A stretch of DNA of 62,020 nucleotides from CALMZN01 sp964540095 (GCA_964540095.1 CAZILH010000002.1:1-62020); one strand, 5' to 3'. Numbered from the stretch's first letter, positions 24,674-33,766 are shown. The notes: a model not told the origin generated them from the letters alone. A program made the numbers and translations.

Positions 24674-24779
24674 ATCCAGTTAGAAATTCACGAAACAATG
24701 TTTAGTAATATGTGTAAAAAATATTTGTTAAAATTTTACTTTGGTAGTCAAAGATTTAATTATCTAAATTTCTAGCTGG
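24674..24779. repeat. MITE-like tandem repeat, copy 2, abutting a start codon
   Basis: Copy 2 lies 116 bp after copy 1. Its ends form an imperfect terminal inverted repeat: CCAGTTAGAAATT at the left and AATTTCTAGCTGG at the right, 12 of 13 bases complementary. The right end touches the ATG at 24780. Confidence 0.8.
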
Positions 24780-26006
24780 ATGAAATTCGCGATTATTAGC
24801 AATTTATATCCGCCGCTTATTCGCGGTGGAGCAGAAATAATAGCGGCCCAAGAAGCCAAGGGTTTGAAAAATGCTTGGCAACATGTTTTTGTTGTTAGCT
24901 CCAAACCGCGGAGTATAAAAGTAAATGATCAAACTATTCGCGCGGATAATCATAATTTTTGGCTGGACGAAGAAGATGGCGTGGCTGTCTATCGCTTTGT
25001 GCCGATTAATATTTATTATTATATCAATGATTTTTTGCACGCTGCTCCTTGGCGATTAATTTGGCACATTATTGATACTTTTAATATTTTTTCTTATTGG
25101 CAAGTCAAGAAGATTTTACTTCGAGAAAAGCCCGATGTGGTTATTACTCACAATTTGATGGGCTTGGGTTTTTTGATTCCTTTGTTGATACGTCGTTTGG
25201 GTATCAAACATATTCATACAGTGCACGACGTGCAACTGGTCACTCCTTCTGGGCTAATTATCAAGGGCCAAGAAAATAATTGGCAACACCGTTTTTTTCA
25301 GTATCTTGGCTACCCGCGGCTTATGAAAAAATTATTTGCTTCACCAGATTTTGTTGTATCACCTTCGCAATATTTGTTGGATTTTTATACTAAGCGCGGT
25401 TTTTTCCCACAATCCCAAAAAAAAGTTATTTATAACCCAGCCGATGAAGCGCCAGATATCAAAAAAATAGTTAGTGAAAAATTAGAATTAGTTTATTTGG
25501 GTCAGATACACACTGCTAAGGGTGTGGTGCAATTGATAAAATTATTTAGTCAGTTGCCGCTCCAGCATGCGCGTTTGCATATCATTGGCGGTGGGCCTGA
25601 TGCTAAAAAAGCCAAAGCGGCTGCCAACAACGATCAACGGATTGTTTTTCATGGCTGGCTCAATCATGCCAAACTTTGGCCGTTATTGGGTCGGATGGAC
25701 GCTTTAGTTTTTCCTTCACTGTGTTATGAAAATTCTCCGACAGTAATTTATGAATCTTTGGCTTTGGGATTGCCGGTAGTTTGCGCTGATATTGGCGGAG
25801 CGGGCGAGTTGATCAAGGACAATTATAATGGCTGGAAGTTTCCGGCTGGTGATGAAGTGGCTTTGCAGAAAATTATTTCACACCTTTATGCGCATCGTGA
25901 TATTTTGTCAAAGTTAAAAGATAATTGCCAGGCCAGTGTGGCGGATTTTACTTTGGCCAATTATTGTCAAAAAATTATTGCTTTAGTCAATGAAGAAAAA
26001 AATTAA
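24780..26006 (+). CDS. Family 4 glycosyltransferase
   Basis: 408 residues of GT-B fold. FAIISNLYPPLIRGGAEIIA opens the acceptor domain; YLGQIHTAKGV, IIGGGPD and ENSPTVIYESLALGLPVV form the donor domain with the EX7E glutamates. It is separated from the preceding glycan genes by two repeat copies, and the second copy directly touches its start codon, so its promoter must lie in the repeat or upstream. It overlaps the next membrane protein gene by 17 bp. Confidence 0.9.
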   Translation: MKFAIISNLYPPLIRGGAEIIAAQEAKGLKNAWQHVFVVSSKPRSIKVNDQTIRADNHNFWLDEEDGVAVYRFVPINIYYYINDFLHAAPWRLIWHIIDTFNIFSYWQVKKILLREKPDVVITHNLMGLGFLIPLLIRRLGIKHIHTVHDVQLVTPSGLIIKGQENNWQHRFFQYLGYPRLMKKLFASPDFVVSPSQYLLDFYTKRGFFPQSQKKVIYNPADEAPDIKKIVSEKLELVYLGQIHTAKGVVQLIKLFSQLPLQHARLHIIGGGPDAKKAKAAANNDQRIVFHGWLNHAKLWPLLGRMDALVFPSLCYENSPTVIYESLALGLPVVCADIGGAGELIKDNYNGWKFPAGDEVALQKIISHLYAHRDILSKLKDNCQASVADFTLANYCQKIIALVNEEKN

Positions 26007-27567
26007 TTACAAATTAGCTGGTTTTATTATAACTCTTGGGGCTTTTATTTTTTACGCTGGAACGATTTTGTTTTTGTGGTGTCCGCAATGGCAGGAATCA
26101 AGGCATTTGGCTTTTAACTGGCCTGACGCCAATGCCAATTTTTGGGCCATCTCCACAATTGTTGATAATTTTAGTATTGGCGAATTTGACCTGCTCAATA
26201 TTCCGAGCAACAATTTATTACACACGCGCAGTCAAAATGTGATTGACGGCGTGACTTTGCCCATGACTTTTTTACCGAGTTTATTTGTTTTGGCTATTCC
26301 AGCTTGGTTTTTTGGCCAATTTTCTTCTCTGCTTTTGGTAGCACTACTTTCGGCTGGGTTTTTGTATATTTTTCATCTATTGATTTTAAAATTATTTAAG
26401 GATGAAAAATTTGGTCTAATTAGTACAATACTATTAGCTACTTTAGCGCCTTGGTTTTATTTTGCTAGTCAGCCCTTATTACCTAATATTATTGTGATAT
26501 TTTTGGCCTCTTTAGCAATTTATTCTTTTTTGGATTACAAATTTTTGGCCGGTAGTTTATTTCTAGCTTTGGCGATCGTCTGTCGACCGCCAGAAATTAT
26601 CTGGTTGCTTCCCGGCTTATTTTTATTTTTTTATTTTTGGCGACCAAAAGTTTGTAAAATAACCAGCATAAGTAGTTTTATAATTTTCGTGGCAATTGCT
26701 CTTTGGGCCCTGTATCTTAATAAGCAAGTTTTTGGCGGTTATTTGATGACCGGCTATTCCAATTTGCAGGGTAATGGTCTGCCCAGTGAAGTCAGCGCCA
26801 ATAACAACAATATTATTTCTTGGCTATTTCCTTTTGGTTTAAATATAATACTTGCCATAAAAAATTATCTGAAATATTTTTGCTTATTGATTTGGCCGTA
26901 TAGTATATTTATTTTTTTGGGAGTTTGGATAATACTACGCGATAAAAATAAGAGGACAGAAAAAAAATATCTATTGGCTTATATAATTATCAGCGCTTTG
27001 CTAGTTTTGTATTATGGCTCCTGGAATTTTGCTGATCCTTTGGTCAAAAATTTGAACACTATCAGTATTTCTTATGTGCGTTATTTTTTGCCAATATTTA
27101 TTATGTCTGTCCCCTTAATAGTATTGGGAATAAATTTTTTATTAAATAAAATAAAAAACAAAAATATTTGGCGAATACTTATTGTCGGTATTTTAATTTT
27201 GTTTTCCTTTTATCAAGTTTATTTTACAAAGAATGACGGCTGGCTGGCGCAGAGTCAATATGTGCGTGGCTATTATCAAGAGTGGCAAATGATCAAAAAA
27301 ATAGTTCCCGCCAAAGCAGTTATTATTTCTGAACGGAGCGACAAATATTTATATCCTTACTATAGAGTAGTGGTGTCGCAGGGTGATTTGCCACTGTGGC
27401 CAAGGATCAAAGCAATTTATGGCAGTGTAGATATTTATTATTATTCTAGCAGTGATGTTGCGCAAATTATGGCTACAAAAAAAATAATGGCTCAAAGTAA
27501 TCTTGATTTGTCCACGCCCATTGCCATTAGCGATAATTTAAATTTATATAAAGTATTAAGTAAATAA
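25990..27567 (+). CDS. Polytopic membrane glycosyltransferase-like protein (ArnT/PMT-like)
   Basis: 525 residues with about 11-12 transmembrane helices and a C-terminal soluble part (about 410-525). Between the first two helices is a large loop with NWPDANANFWAIST. This is the layout of GT-C enzymes that transfer sugars from lipid carriers outside the membrane, where an acidic residue in the first loop is catalytic. The specific function is unknown. It overlaps the preceding GT4 gene and ends 2 bp before the HIT gene. Confidence 0.7.
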   Translation: MKKKINYKLAGFIITLGAFIFYAGTILFLWCPQWQESRHLAFNWPDANANFWAISTIVDNFSIGEFDLLNIPSNNLLHTRSQNVIDGVTLPMTFLPSLFVLAIPAWFFGQFSSLLLVALLSAGFLYIFHLLILKLFKDEKFGLISTILLATLAPWFYFASQPLLPNIIVIFLASLAIYSFLDYKFLAGSLFLALAIVCRPPEIIWLLPGLFLFFYFWRPKVCKITSISSFIIFVAIALWALYLNKQVFGGYLMTGYSNLQGNGLPSEVSANNNNIISWLFPFGLNIILAIKNYLKYFCLLIWPYSIFIFLGVWIILRDKNKRTEKKYLLAYIIISALLVLYYGSWNFADPLVKNLNTISISYVRYFLPIFIMSVPLIVLGINFLLNKIKNKNIWRILIVGILILFSFYQVYFTKNDGWLAQSQYVRGYYQEWQMIKKIVPAKAVIISERSDKYLYPYYRVVVSQGDLPLWPRIKAIYGSVDIYYYSSSDVAQIMATKKIMAQSNLDLSTPIAISDNLNLYKVLSK

Positions 27568-27569
27568 TT

Positions 27570-27977
27570 ATGGATTGCATTTTTTGTAAAATTGTAAAAA
27601 AAGAAATTCCAGCCAAAAACATTTTTGAGAATGATAAATATTTGGCCTTCTTGGATATTACACCCAACACCATTGGTCATACTTTGGTAATACCCAAAAA
27701 ACATATGGATAATTTTGCCGAGCAGAGCAGTGATGAAGCGGCCGAGCATATTAAAGTAGTGCAGCAAATCGCTGTTCAGCTGAAAAATATTTTGGAGGCC
27801 GACGGTTTTAATGTGGCCATCAACAATGGTCAAGCTGCTGGGCAAATAATAAATCATGTGCATTGGCACATCATCCCTCGCTATAAGAATGATGGCTTGT
27901 TGCATTTTGCTCATAGTGAAGAAGCTAAAAATAAATTAGACGAAACATTAAAAAAAATAAATGGCCAAATTAAATAA
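27570..27977 (+). CDS. HIT family nucleotide hydrolase
   Basis: 135 residues. The start MDCIFCKIVKKEIPAK and the histidine triad INHVHWHIIPRY (about 93-104) identify an HIT-type (HinT/Fhit) protein that hydrolyses nucleoside phosphoramidates or dinucleoside polyphosphates. The CxxC near the N-terminus may bind zinc. It overlaps the NifU-like gene by 17 bp. Confidence 0.93.
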   Translation: MDCIFCKIVKKEIPAKNIFENDKYLAFLDITPNTIGHTLVIPKKHMDNFAEQSSDEAAEHIKVVQQIAVQLKNILEADGFNVAINNGQAAGQIINHVHWHIIPRYKNDGLLHFAHSEEAKNKLDETLKKINGQIK

Positions 27978-28200
27978 TAAGCAAAAGCTTTTAGATATAA
28001 TAGAAAATATTCGAGTCTCCTTGGCTCAACACAATGGTGATTTGCAGTTGGTAAAATATGACCAGAAAAAGGGGATTGTCACCATTTCTTTGCAAGGCGC
28101 TTGCGCTCATTGCCAGCTTTCTGATATTACAGTCAAATTTTTGGTTGAGCATGAGATCAGGACCAAACTCCCCAGCGTCAAGCAAATAAAAGTGGTTTGA
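27961..28200 (+). CDS. NifU-like C-terminal domain protein
   Basis: 79 residues forming a single NifU C-terminal (Nfu) domain with the conserved cysteine pair in GACAHCQLSDIT (about 40-51). Such proteins carry Fe-S clusters to target apoproteins. A 4Fe-4S ferredoxin gene lies at 34458. It ends in TGA, one of several genes showing that TGA is a normal stop here. Confidence 0.88.
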   Translation: MAKLNNKQKLLDIIENIRVSLAQHNGDLQLVKYDQKKGIVTISLQGACAHCQLSDITVKFLVEHEIRTKLPSVKQIKVV

Positions 28201-28265
28201 GTTTGCTTTATTTTCCCTATTATATTCTAATAAAGCCATATTTTTACAATAATTGTTAATTCTGG

Positions 28266-28271
28266 TAAAAT
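28266..28271 (+). promoter_or_regulatory. Extended -10 promoter, leaderless, before the dcw genes
   Basis: TGGTAAAAT ends 7 nt before the ATG at 28279. It probably drives the gene run through mraY, murD, ftsW and murG. Confidence 0.65.
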
Positions 28272-28278
28272 AAGCAGT

Positions 28279-28650
28279 ATGTTTCGATTGCTGTGGATGA
28301 AAATCAAGGTTGTTTATAAGGATCGCTGGTCATTTTGGCTGACCAACGCTTCTATTTTGTTTGTTGTGTTGTTATGGGTTTTGTATTTTACTAGCAAAAT
28401 TGCTCTTAGTCCCATAGCTTCTTTGCATTACAATATTTATTCAGGCATCGACCTTTTAGGTGATTGGCGCTGGTTGGTTTATTTACCAACTATTATGCCG
28501 ATATTAAGCATTATCAATTTTATTATTGCTGCTCTTATTTTTACCAAAAGGCCGGTTTTTAGTCATCTAATTTTGACTTATATTTTGTGTTCCAATATTA
28601 TGTTTTTTACTTACTTTTTTTATATCTTAAAATACAACCTCAATGCCTGA
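28279..28650 (+). CDS. Small polytopic membrane protein, hypothetical
   Basis: 123 residues with three hydrophobic helices (about 20-40, 65-85 and 95-118). No family is recognised. Its end overlaps the mraY start by 8 bp, and an extended -10 lies just before its start, so it is probably the first gene of the cell-wall operon; it may assist that pathway or simply share the promoter. Confidence 0.7.
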   Translation: MFRLLWMKIKVVYKDRWSFWLTNASILFVVLLWVLYFTSKIALSPIASLHYNIYSGIDLLGDWRWLVYLPTIMPILSIINFIIAALIFTKRPVFSHLILTYILCSNIMFFTYFFYILKYNLNA

Positions 28651-29695
28651 GCAAGAAATCATTAAAATTTTTTCCTTAACCACTGGGTCTTTTATTTTGG
28701 CTTTTTTATTGACACCAACTTGGAGCAATATTTTATACAAACACAAGCTAGGTAAGAGCATCCGTGATGATGGCCAGACGCCAATTTTTTCTAATTTGCA
28801 CAAAGCTAAATCTGGTACGCCAACTATGGGTGGTGTCTTGATCTGGTTCACGGTTTTGCTTCTGGGACTTTTATTTTTGCTGATTGCCGCTTGGTGGCCA
28901 GAATCGATGTTGGCTAAATTAAACTTTATTAATCGCCGAGAAACTTATCTGCCTCTAGGAGCTCTGGTGGCCTCAGCTTTGGTGGGTCTACTTGATGATT
29001 GGTTTAATATCAAGCGTCAAGGCGGAGGCAAAGGCGGTGGCTTGACTATCAAGCACCGTTTGTTGATGTACACGGCCATTGCTATTTTTGGGGCCTGGTG
29101 GTTTTATTTCAAATTAGATTGGGATGTAGTGCGCATTCCTTTTGTTGGTTTGTATAATTTTGGTTGGTGGTTTATACCTTTTTTTATATTTGTACTCGTG
29201 GCCACTGCTTTTTCAGTCAATGAGACCGATGGCTTGGATGGCTTGGCTGGGGGACTGGCCTTGGCTTCTTTTGGTGCTTTTGCCACCATTGCTTTTGTGC
29301 AGGGCAATTATAATCTAGCGGCTTTTTGCGGAGCGATTGTCGGCGCTTTGATTGCTTTTTTGTGGTTTAATATTCATCCGGCTAGATTTTTTATGGGTGA
29401 TACTGGGGCTATGTCTTTGGGTATTGTCTTGGGTATTGTGGCTATGTTGACGGGTTATGCCTTGTTGTTGCCAGTCATTGGCTTTTTGTTTTTGATCGAA
29501 TCGTTATCAGTCATTATTCAACTTTTTTCCAAAAAATTTCGCAAAAAGAAAGTGTTTTTGTCAGCGCCCTTGCATCATCATTTTGAGGCCAAGGGTTGGC
29601 CGGAGACCAAGATTGTGATGCGCTTCTGGCTTTTGTCTGGCATCTTGGCGGTTTTGGGATTGATCATTGCTATTATTGATTTGCGTCTATGGTAG
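28643..29695 (+). CDS. mraY: Phospho-N-acetylmuramoyl-pentapeptide-transferase
   Basis: 350 residues, about ten transmembrane helices. MraY attaches UDP-MurNAc-pentapeptide to undecaprenyl phosphate to make lipid I. Signature motifs are present: GTPTMGG (about 53-59), LDDW after the third helix, NETDGLDGLAGG, FFMGDTGAMSLG and PLHHHFE. It overlaps the next gene, murD, by 7 bp. Confidence 0.96.
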   Translation: MPEQEIIKIFSLTTGSFILAFLLTPTWSNILYKHKLGKSIRDDGQTPIFSNLHKAKSGTPTMGGVLIWFTVLLLGLLFLLIAAWWPESMLAKLNFINRRETYLPLGALVASALVGLLDDWFNIKRQGGGKGGGLTIKHRLLMYTAIAIFGAWWFYFKLDWDVVRIPFVGLYNFGWWFIPFFIFVLVATAFSVNETDGLDGLAGGLALASFGAFATIAFVQGNYNLAAFCGAIVGALIAFLWFNIHPARFFMGDTGAMSLGIVLGIVAMLTGYALLLPVIGFLFLIESLSVIIQLFSKKFRKKKVFLSAPLHHHFEAKGWPETKIVMRFWLLSGILAVLGLIIAIIDLRLW

Positions 29696-31110
29696 ATTAT
29701 CGCCACAAAAAAGTATTGGTCATGGGTTTGGGCTTGCATGGCGGTGGCTTGGCAGTGGTGCAGTGGCTATTGAAGCATGATGCTCAAGTCACTGTGACCG
29801 ATACCAAAAGTGCCAAAGCTTTGAAAGCGACTTTGGATAAAATAAAAAAATTAGCGGGTAGTAAAAATATAAAATATACTTTGGGCGGGCATGATAAAAA
29901 AGATTTTCAAAATCAGGATTTGATTATCCAAAATCCTGGAGTGCCAAAAGAGTCACCCTATCTCAAAATTGCCAAACATAACAACATCCCTATTATCAAT
30001 GAGGCAGTGTTGTTTTTTGAAAGTTACCCAAGCCCGATTATTGCTGTGACCGGCACTCGAGGCAAGTCAACCACAGCTTCAGTGCTAGAATCTATTGTGA
30101 AAAAACAATACAAAAACAGTGTTTTAGCTGGCAATATCGCTACCACGGCCATGATGTCAATAGTGGATTCTTTACCCAAAAATAGCTACCCAGTGTTGGA
30201 ATTGTCTAGTTGGCAACTCGAAGGACTTGATCAATATCGTATTTCGCCTCCAGTGGCTGTGGTGACCAATGTCATGGTTGACCACTTAAACCGCTATCGC
30301 TCTTTTGCGGCTTATAAAAACGCCAAATATTTTATTTGTAAACACCAAAAAGCTAGTGACTTAGTGGTGCTTAATGCTGACAATATTCACACCAAATCTT
30401 TTGCCAAAAAAGTTAAATCACGAGTTTATTATTTTTCTTTACAAAAAAAAGTTAAGGGAGCGTATTTACAGGGCAATAATATTTATTTTTTTGACGGTCA
30501 AAAAAATAGCTTGGTGATGAATACTGCTAAAATAAAAATACTTGGTCAGCATAATCTAGCCAATATTTTAGCCGCTATTTGCGTGGCCAAGACTTTGGGT
30601 ATTGCCAATGTAAAGATTGCCTCAGCTGTTAATAATTTTCGGGGTATAGAATATAGGATGCAATTGATCAGGCAATTAGCGGGCCTGAAAATTTATAATG
30701 ATTCTACTTCCACTACTCCTGATGCGACTATTGCCGCAATCAAGGCCTTAGGCAATGAAAAAATAATTTTGTTGGCTGGTGGCGTGGACAAAGTTTTGGA
30801 TTTTAAAATTTTGGCCAAAACCATCAAAGAGCAAGTCAGTGAAGTTATTTTGCTGGAAGGTAGTGCTAGCGATAAAATATTGCGCGAATTAAATAAAATA
30901 GATTATCCTCAAAAACAAATTCACTCTAATATTGATAATCTAAATAAAGCCTGGAGATTAGCTCTTAGTCAAGCCAAAAAAAATAAGGCCACAGCCATTT
31001 TATTTTCGCCAGCCTCGGCCAGCTTCAATATGTTTAATAATGAGTTTGATCGCGCCAGGCAATTTAGTAAATTAGTGCAGGAAGTCCATGGTCAGAAGAG
31101 CAAGATTTAA
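29689..31110 (+). CDS. murD: UDP-N-acetylmuramoylalanine--D-glutamate ligase
   Basis: 473 residues. The Mur ligase ATP site is VTGTRGKSTTASV (about 123-135), followed by ELSSWQLEGL and NVMVDHLNRY of the central domain. The C-terminal domain has YNDSTSTTPDATIAA and ILLAGGVDK, typical of MurD. The enzyme adds D-glutamate to UDP-MurNAc-L-Ala. It overlaps mraY and ftsW, consistent with one operon. Confidence 0.95.
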   Translation: MVDYRHKKVLVMGLGLHGGGLAVVQWLLKHDAQVTVTDTKSAKALKATLDKIKKLAGSKNIKYTLGGHDKKDFQNQDLIIQNPGVPKESPYLKIAKHNNIPIINEAVLFFESYPSPIIAVTGTRGKSTTASVLESIVKKQYKNSVLAGNIATTAMMSIVDSLPKNSYPVLELSSWQLEGLDQYRISPPVAVVTNVMVDHLNRYRSFAAYKNAKYFICKHQKASDLVVLNADNIHTKSFAKKVKSRVYYFSLQKKVKGAYLQGNNIYFFDGQKNSLVMNTAKIKILGQHNLANILAAICVAKTLGIANVKIASAVNNFRGIEYRMQLIRQLAGLKIYNDSTSTTPDATIAAIKALGNEKIILLAGGVDKVLDFKILAKTIKEQVSEVILLEGSASDKILRELNKIDYPQKQIHSNIDNLNKAWRLALSQAKKNKATAILFSPASASFNMFNNEFDRARQFSKLVQEVHGQKSKI

Positions 31111-32245
31111 TTTAATTTATTGGCTCTTGGAGCCGCTTTATGCCAAGCGGGGAGCCGGTCATCAGCCCGACACTATTTTGTTAATGACGGTCGGTATTTT
31201 ATTATTTTTGGGACTTTTGTTTTTATCTTCAGCTTCGGCTACTTTGTCATTTTATCGCTATCACGACACTTATCGCTTAGTCAAACAGCAATTAGTGCAC
31301 GGTATTTTGCCCGGCTTGGTTTTATTTTATATTGCTTTGCGCACGGATTATTTCAAATTGCAAAAATTTTCCAAATTTTTTCTTATTCTATGTTTTATTT
31401 TGTTGGGCTTGGTTTTTGTGACTACCTTCGGTAATCAATATGGTTCTGCGCAGTCATGGATTGTCTGGGGCGGTTTGTCTTTCCAGCCCAGTGAATTGGT
31501 CAAATTATTTTATATTACTTATTTAGCGGCTTGGCTTAGTGGCCGTTATCAGGAAATAAGCACTTGGTCGCGTGGCACAATTCCGTTTTTAATTATTTTG
31601 GGCATTATTAGTTTACTGCTTATCAAGCAACCTGATTTTGGTGCTTTATTTATTATTTTGTGTATTGCTTTGAGCATGTTTTTTGTGGCTGGCGCTTCGG
31701 TGAAGCACTTGGCTTATATAATTTCTACTGGTCTAGTGGCCTTTTTTGTGCTAATAAAAGCTGCTCCTTATCGCATGAACCGCTTTATTGCTTGGTGGAA
31801 TCCCGACATAGACCCCCAAGGCATTGGTTGGCAACTAAAACAATCTTTGATTGCTATTGGCTCTGGCGGTTGGCTGGGCTTAGGACTTGGCAATTCCAAG
31901 CAAAAATCCTATGTGCCCATGCCAGCCAATGATTCTATTTTTGCCATCATGTCCGAAGAAGTTGGTTTGATTTTTTCTCTGGGTATTATATTTTTGTTTT
32001 TGATAGTTTTGTGGCGTGGTTTGCTTATTGCCAAGCAGGCCCCGGATAATTATGCTCGTTTTTTGGCAGTGGGTATTGTGGTGTGGCTGACCGCTCAGGT
32101 CTTTGTCAACATTGCTGGACTTTTACAGATTATGCCTTTGACTGGCGTACCTTTGCCGTTTATTTCACTAGGTGGATCCAATTTAATGGTCAGCTTGATG
32201 GCTGTCGGTATTTTGGCTAATATATCAAGACACACAAGCCGCTAA
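31088..32245 (+). CDS. ftsW: FtsW/RodA-type peptidoglycan polymerase (SEDS family)
   Basis: 385 residues, ten predicted transmembrane helices. SEDS motifs are clear: FQPSELVKLF, KQPDFGALFII, IDPQGIGWQLKQS, GLGLGNSKQK and NDSIFAIMSEEVG. The protein polymerises lipid II at the septum. The gene order mraY-murD-ftsW-murG supports FtsW rather than RodA. The start lies 23 bp inside murD. Confidence 0.94.
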   Translation: MVRRARFNLIYWLLEPLYAKRGAGHQPDTILLMTVGILLFLGLLFLSSASATLSFYRYHDTYRLVKQQLVHGILPGLVLFYIALRTDYFKLQKFSKFFLILCFILLGLVFVTTFGNQYGSAQSWIVWGGLSFQPSELVKLFYITYLAAWLSGRYQEISTWSRGTIPFLIILGIISLLLIKQPDFGALFIILCIALSMFFVAGASVKHLAYIISTGLVAFFVLIKAAPYRMNRFIAWWNPDIDPQGIGWQLKQSLIAIGSGGWLGLGLGNSKQKSYVPMPANDSIFAIMSEEVGLIFSLGIIFLFLIVLWRGLLIAKQAPDNYARFLAVGIVVWLTAQVFVNIAGLLQIMPLTGVPLPFISLGGSNLMVSLMAVGILANISRHTSR

Positions 32246-32249
32246 ATAT

Positions 32250-33269
32250 ATGAACACAAAAAAGCCAAAAATATTATTAGTAGGCGGAGGGACCTTGGGA
32301 TCAGTCAGTCCGCTTTTGGCCGTGGCTTTGGAATTTCCGGCGGAGTATTTGTTTGTCTGTAGTCCCCATGGTCCAGAAAAAAAATTAATAGAAGCCAACA
32401 ACATTCCATTGGTGACTCTCCGCGCTGGCAAATGGCGACGCTATTTTTCTTGGCAAAATCTGGCTGATATTTTTTGGTTTAAAATAAGTTTTTGGCGCAG
32501 TTTGGGTATTATCAGAAAGTTTAAACCGGACCTAATATTGACGGCTGGTAGTTTTGTGGCTGTGCCAGTGGCTTGGGCTGGGTGGTTTTGTCGCGTGCCA
32601 GTTGTCGTGCATCAGCAAGACATTGTAGTGGGCTTGGCCAATAAAATAATGGCGCCACTGGCCAAAGTAATTACCGTCACTTTTCCAGAGCAAAAAAATA
32701 GTTTTTATCACAAAAACAAAATTGTGGTGACTGGTAATCCGGTGCGCAAAATTACAGCTCACGAAAATCCTGAAAAAATAATTTTGATTACCGGTGGAGG
32801 ATTGGGAGCTAGAGGTTTAAATGAGTTTGTTAAGGAATTTATTCCTTATTTAAGTAGCTACTACCCAGTGCATCATATTTTGGGTCAAGAGAATTGGGAT
32901 CAGCGAGCTCGCCAAGAAAATTATACTGCCCATCAGTTTGTGACATCAGAAATGCCAGATTTAATGAGTCGAGCAGAATTAATAATTTCTCGCGCTGGTA
33001 TGCAGACCGTTACGGAAGTTGCTGGACTAGCCAAAGCTTTAGTACTAGTGCCTATGCCCAATAGTCACCAAGAACAAAATGCTATTTTCCTAGCCAAGCA
33101 CAACGCTGCCTATCTAGTGAAGCAAGGTCAGCATCAGATCATGTCTAGATATTTGGAAAAATTATTAAACAATAATGATTTGCGAAATGGTTTGGCTTCC
33201 AATCTGCATAATTTATTTCCAAAACAGGCAGTAGAAAATTATATGGAGGTGATTAAAAAATTATTATAA
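32250..33269 (+). CDS. murG: UDP-GlcNAc:lipid I N-acetylglucosaminyltransferase
   Basis: 339 residues of GT-B fold. GGGTLGSVSPLLAVA (about 11-25) matches the N-terminal glycine loop; VVHQQDIVVGLANK matches the HxQN region with a substitution; TGGGLGARGLNEFV opens the donor domain; ISRAGMQTVTEVAGL and VPMPNSHQEQNA complete it. MurG converts lipid I to lipid II. murC, often next in this cluster, is instead at 47867. Confidence 0.94.
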   Translation: MNTKKPKILLVGGGTLGSVSPLLAVALEFPAEYLFVCSPHGPEKKLIEANNIPLVTLRAGKWRRYFSWQNLADIFWFKISFWRSLGIIRKFKPDLILTAGSFVAVPVAWAGWFCRVPVVVHQQDIVVGLANKIMAPLAKVITVTFPEQKNSFYHKNKIVVTGNPVRKITAHENPEKIILITGGGLGARGLNEFVKEFIPYLSSYYPVHHILGQENWDQRARQENYTAHQFVTSEMPDLMSRAELIISRAGMQTVTEVAGLAKALVLVPMPNSHQEQNAIFLAKHNAAYLVKQGQHQIMSRYLEKLLNNNDLRNGLASNLHNLFPKQAVENYMEVIKKLL

Positions 33270-33274
33270 AAAAT

Positions 33275-33499
33275 ATGGAAAAATTTGCACCACAAATAGA
33301 AAAAAATCCAGCCGCTAGAGTCATGTCGCTCCAAGAAATGAACGAATCACTCAAAATTTTGGCGCTTATGCAAAATGCTGGCAAAGGTGATGTCACAGTT
33401 AATCAACTGGTTCGAGAGTTGGACCATGAAATTAATCTCAAGCTTGGTAAAAGGAGTGGCGAAGAAGTTGGACAAGAATTTTTTGATCAGGTTGAGTGA
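33275..33499 (+). CDS. Small hypothetical protein after murG
   Basis: A 74-residue soluble, probably helical protein (MEKFAPQIEKNPAARVMSLQ at the start). No membrane segment or known motif. It begins 5 bp after murG and should share its transcript. The function is unknown. Confidence 0.6.
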   Translation: MEKFAPQIEKNPAARVMSLQEMNESLKILALMQNAGKGDVTVNQLVRELDHEINLKLGKRSGEEVGQEFFDQVE

Positions 33500-33521
33500 T
33501 TTTTTCCCTGTGCATAACTCA

Positions 33522-33549
33522 TTGACATTTCCCGTATTTGAGCTATAAT
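33522..33549 (+). promoter_or_regulatory. Consensus promoter of the structured RNA
   Basis: TTGACA (33522-33527), a 16-bp spacer and TATAAT (33544-33549). The expected transcript start is near 33556, and no ORF begins there. Confidence 0.85.
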
Positions 33550-33555
33550 TACTAG

Positions 33556-33766
33556 CAATTTAAGCCTTTTGACCTTGCGTCCTTTACAATAAGGAAGTGA
33601 GGTGTTAGCGGCTTAATAAAACCTTGGAGATCCCGACTCTTGACAAAATGAACACATCATTTCGGGCATAGTTAGGTATTGATCAAGAGAATTCCAAGCA
33701 GGTTACCGAGATTTCAAATCAATGAAATAAAATAAGCAAGCCGCAAGTTTGCTTATTTTTGTTGAA
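33556..33766 (+). ncRNA. Structured RNA candidate with predicted pseudoknot, about 210 nt
   Basis: No ORF is convincing here, yet pairings are dense. Arms UUAAGCC (33560-33566) and GGCUUAA (33610-33616) enclose a long hairpin (UCCUU/AAGGA extended by CCUUGC/GUGAGG). AACC-UUGGA (33620-33628) pairs with UCCAA-GCA-GGUU (33693-33704). Inside, CCCGA (33632-33636) pairs with UCGGG (33662-33666) while CUCUUGA (33637-33643) pairs with UCAAGAG (33683-33689), which makes a pseudoknot. AAAUGA/UCAUUU and AUUUCA/UGAAAU form further hairpins, and a terminator ends the unit. It does not show the hallmarks of tmRNA, RNase P, SRP or 6S RNA. It may act alone or as a leader for the mini-genes downstream. Confidence 0.6.
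33732..33760 (+). terminator. Terminator of the structured RNA
   Basis: ATAAGCAA (33732-33739) pairs with TTGCTTAT (33749-33756), followed by five T residues. Confidence 0.85.

Noticed and set aside
24558..24779. CRISPR array
   Set aside because: Only two copies, about 105 bp each with diverged middles and terminal inverted repeats; no short regular repeat-spacer pattern and no cas genes.
33556..33766. Could the structured RNA be tmRNA, 6S, SRP or RNase P RNA?
   Set aside because: No tRNA-like acceptor or CCA and no tag ORF (tmRNA); no single long bulged hairpin (6S); no GGAAGGAAGCAGC-like loop (SRP); no GAGGAAAGUCC-type core (RNase P), and the size is too small for the last.
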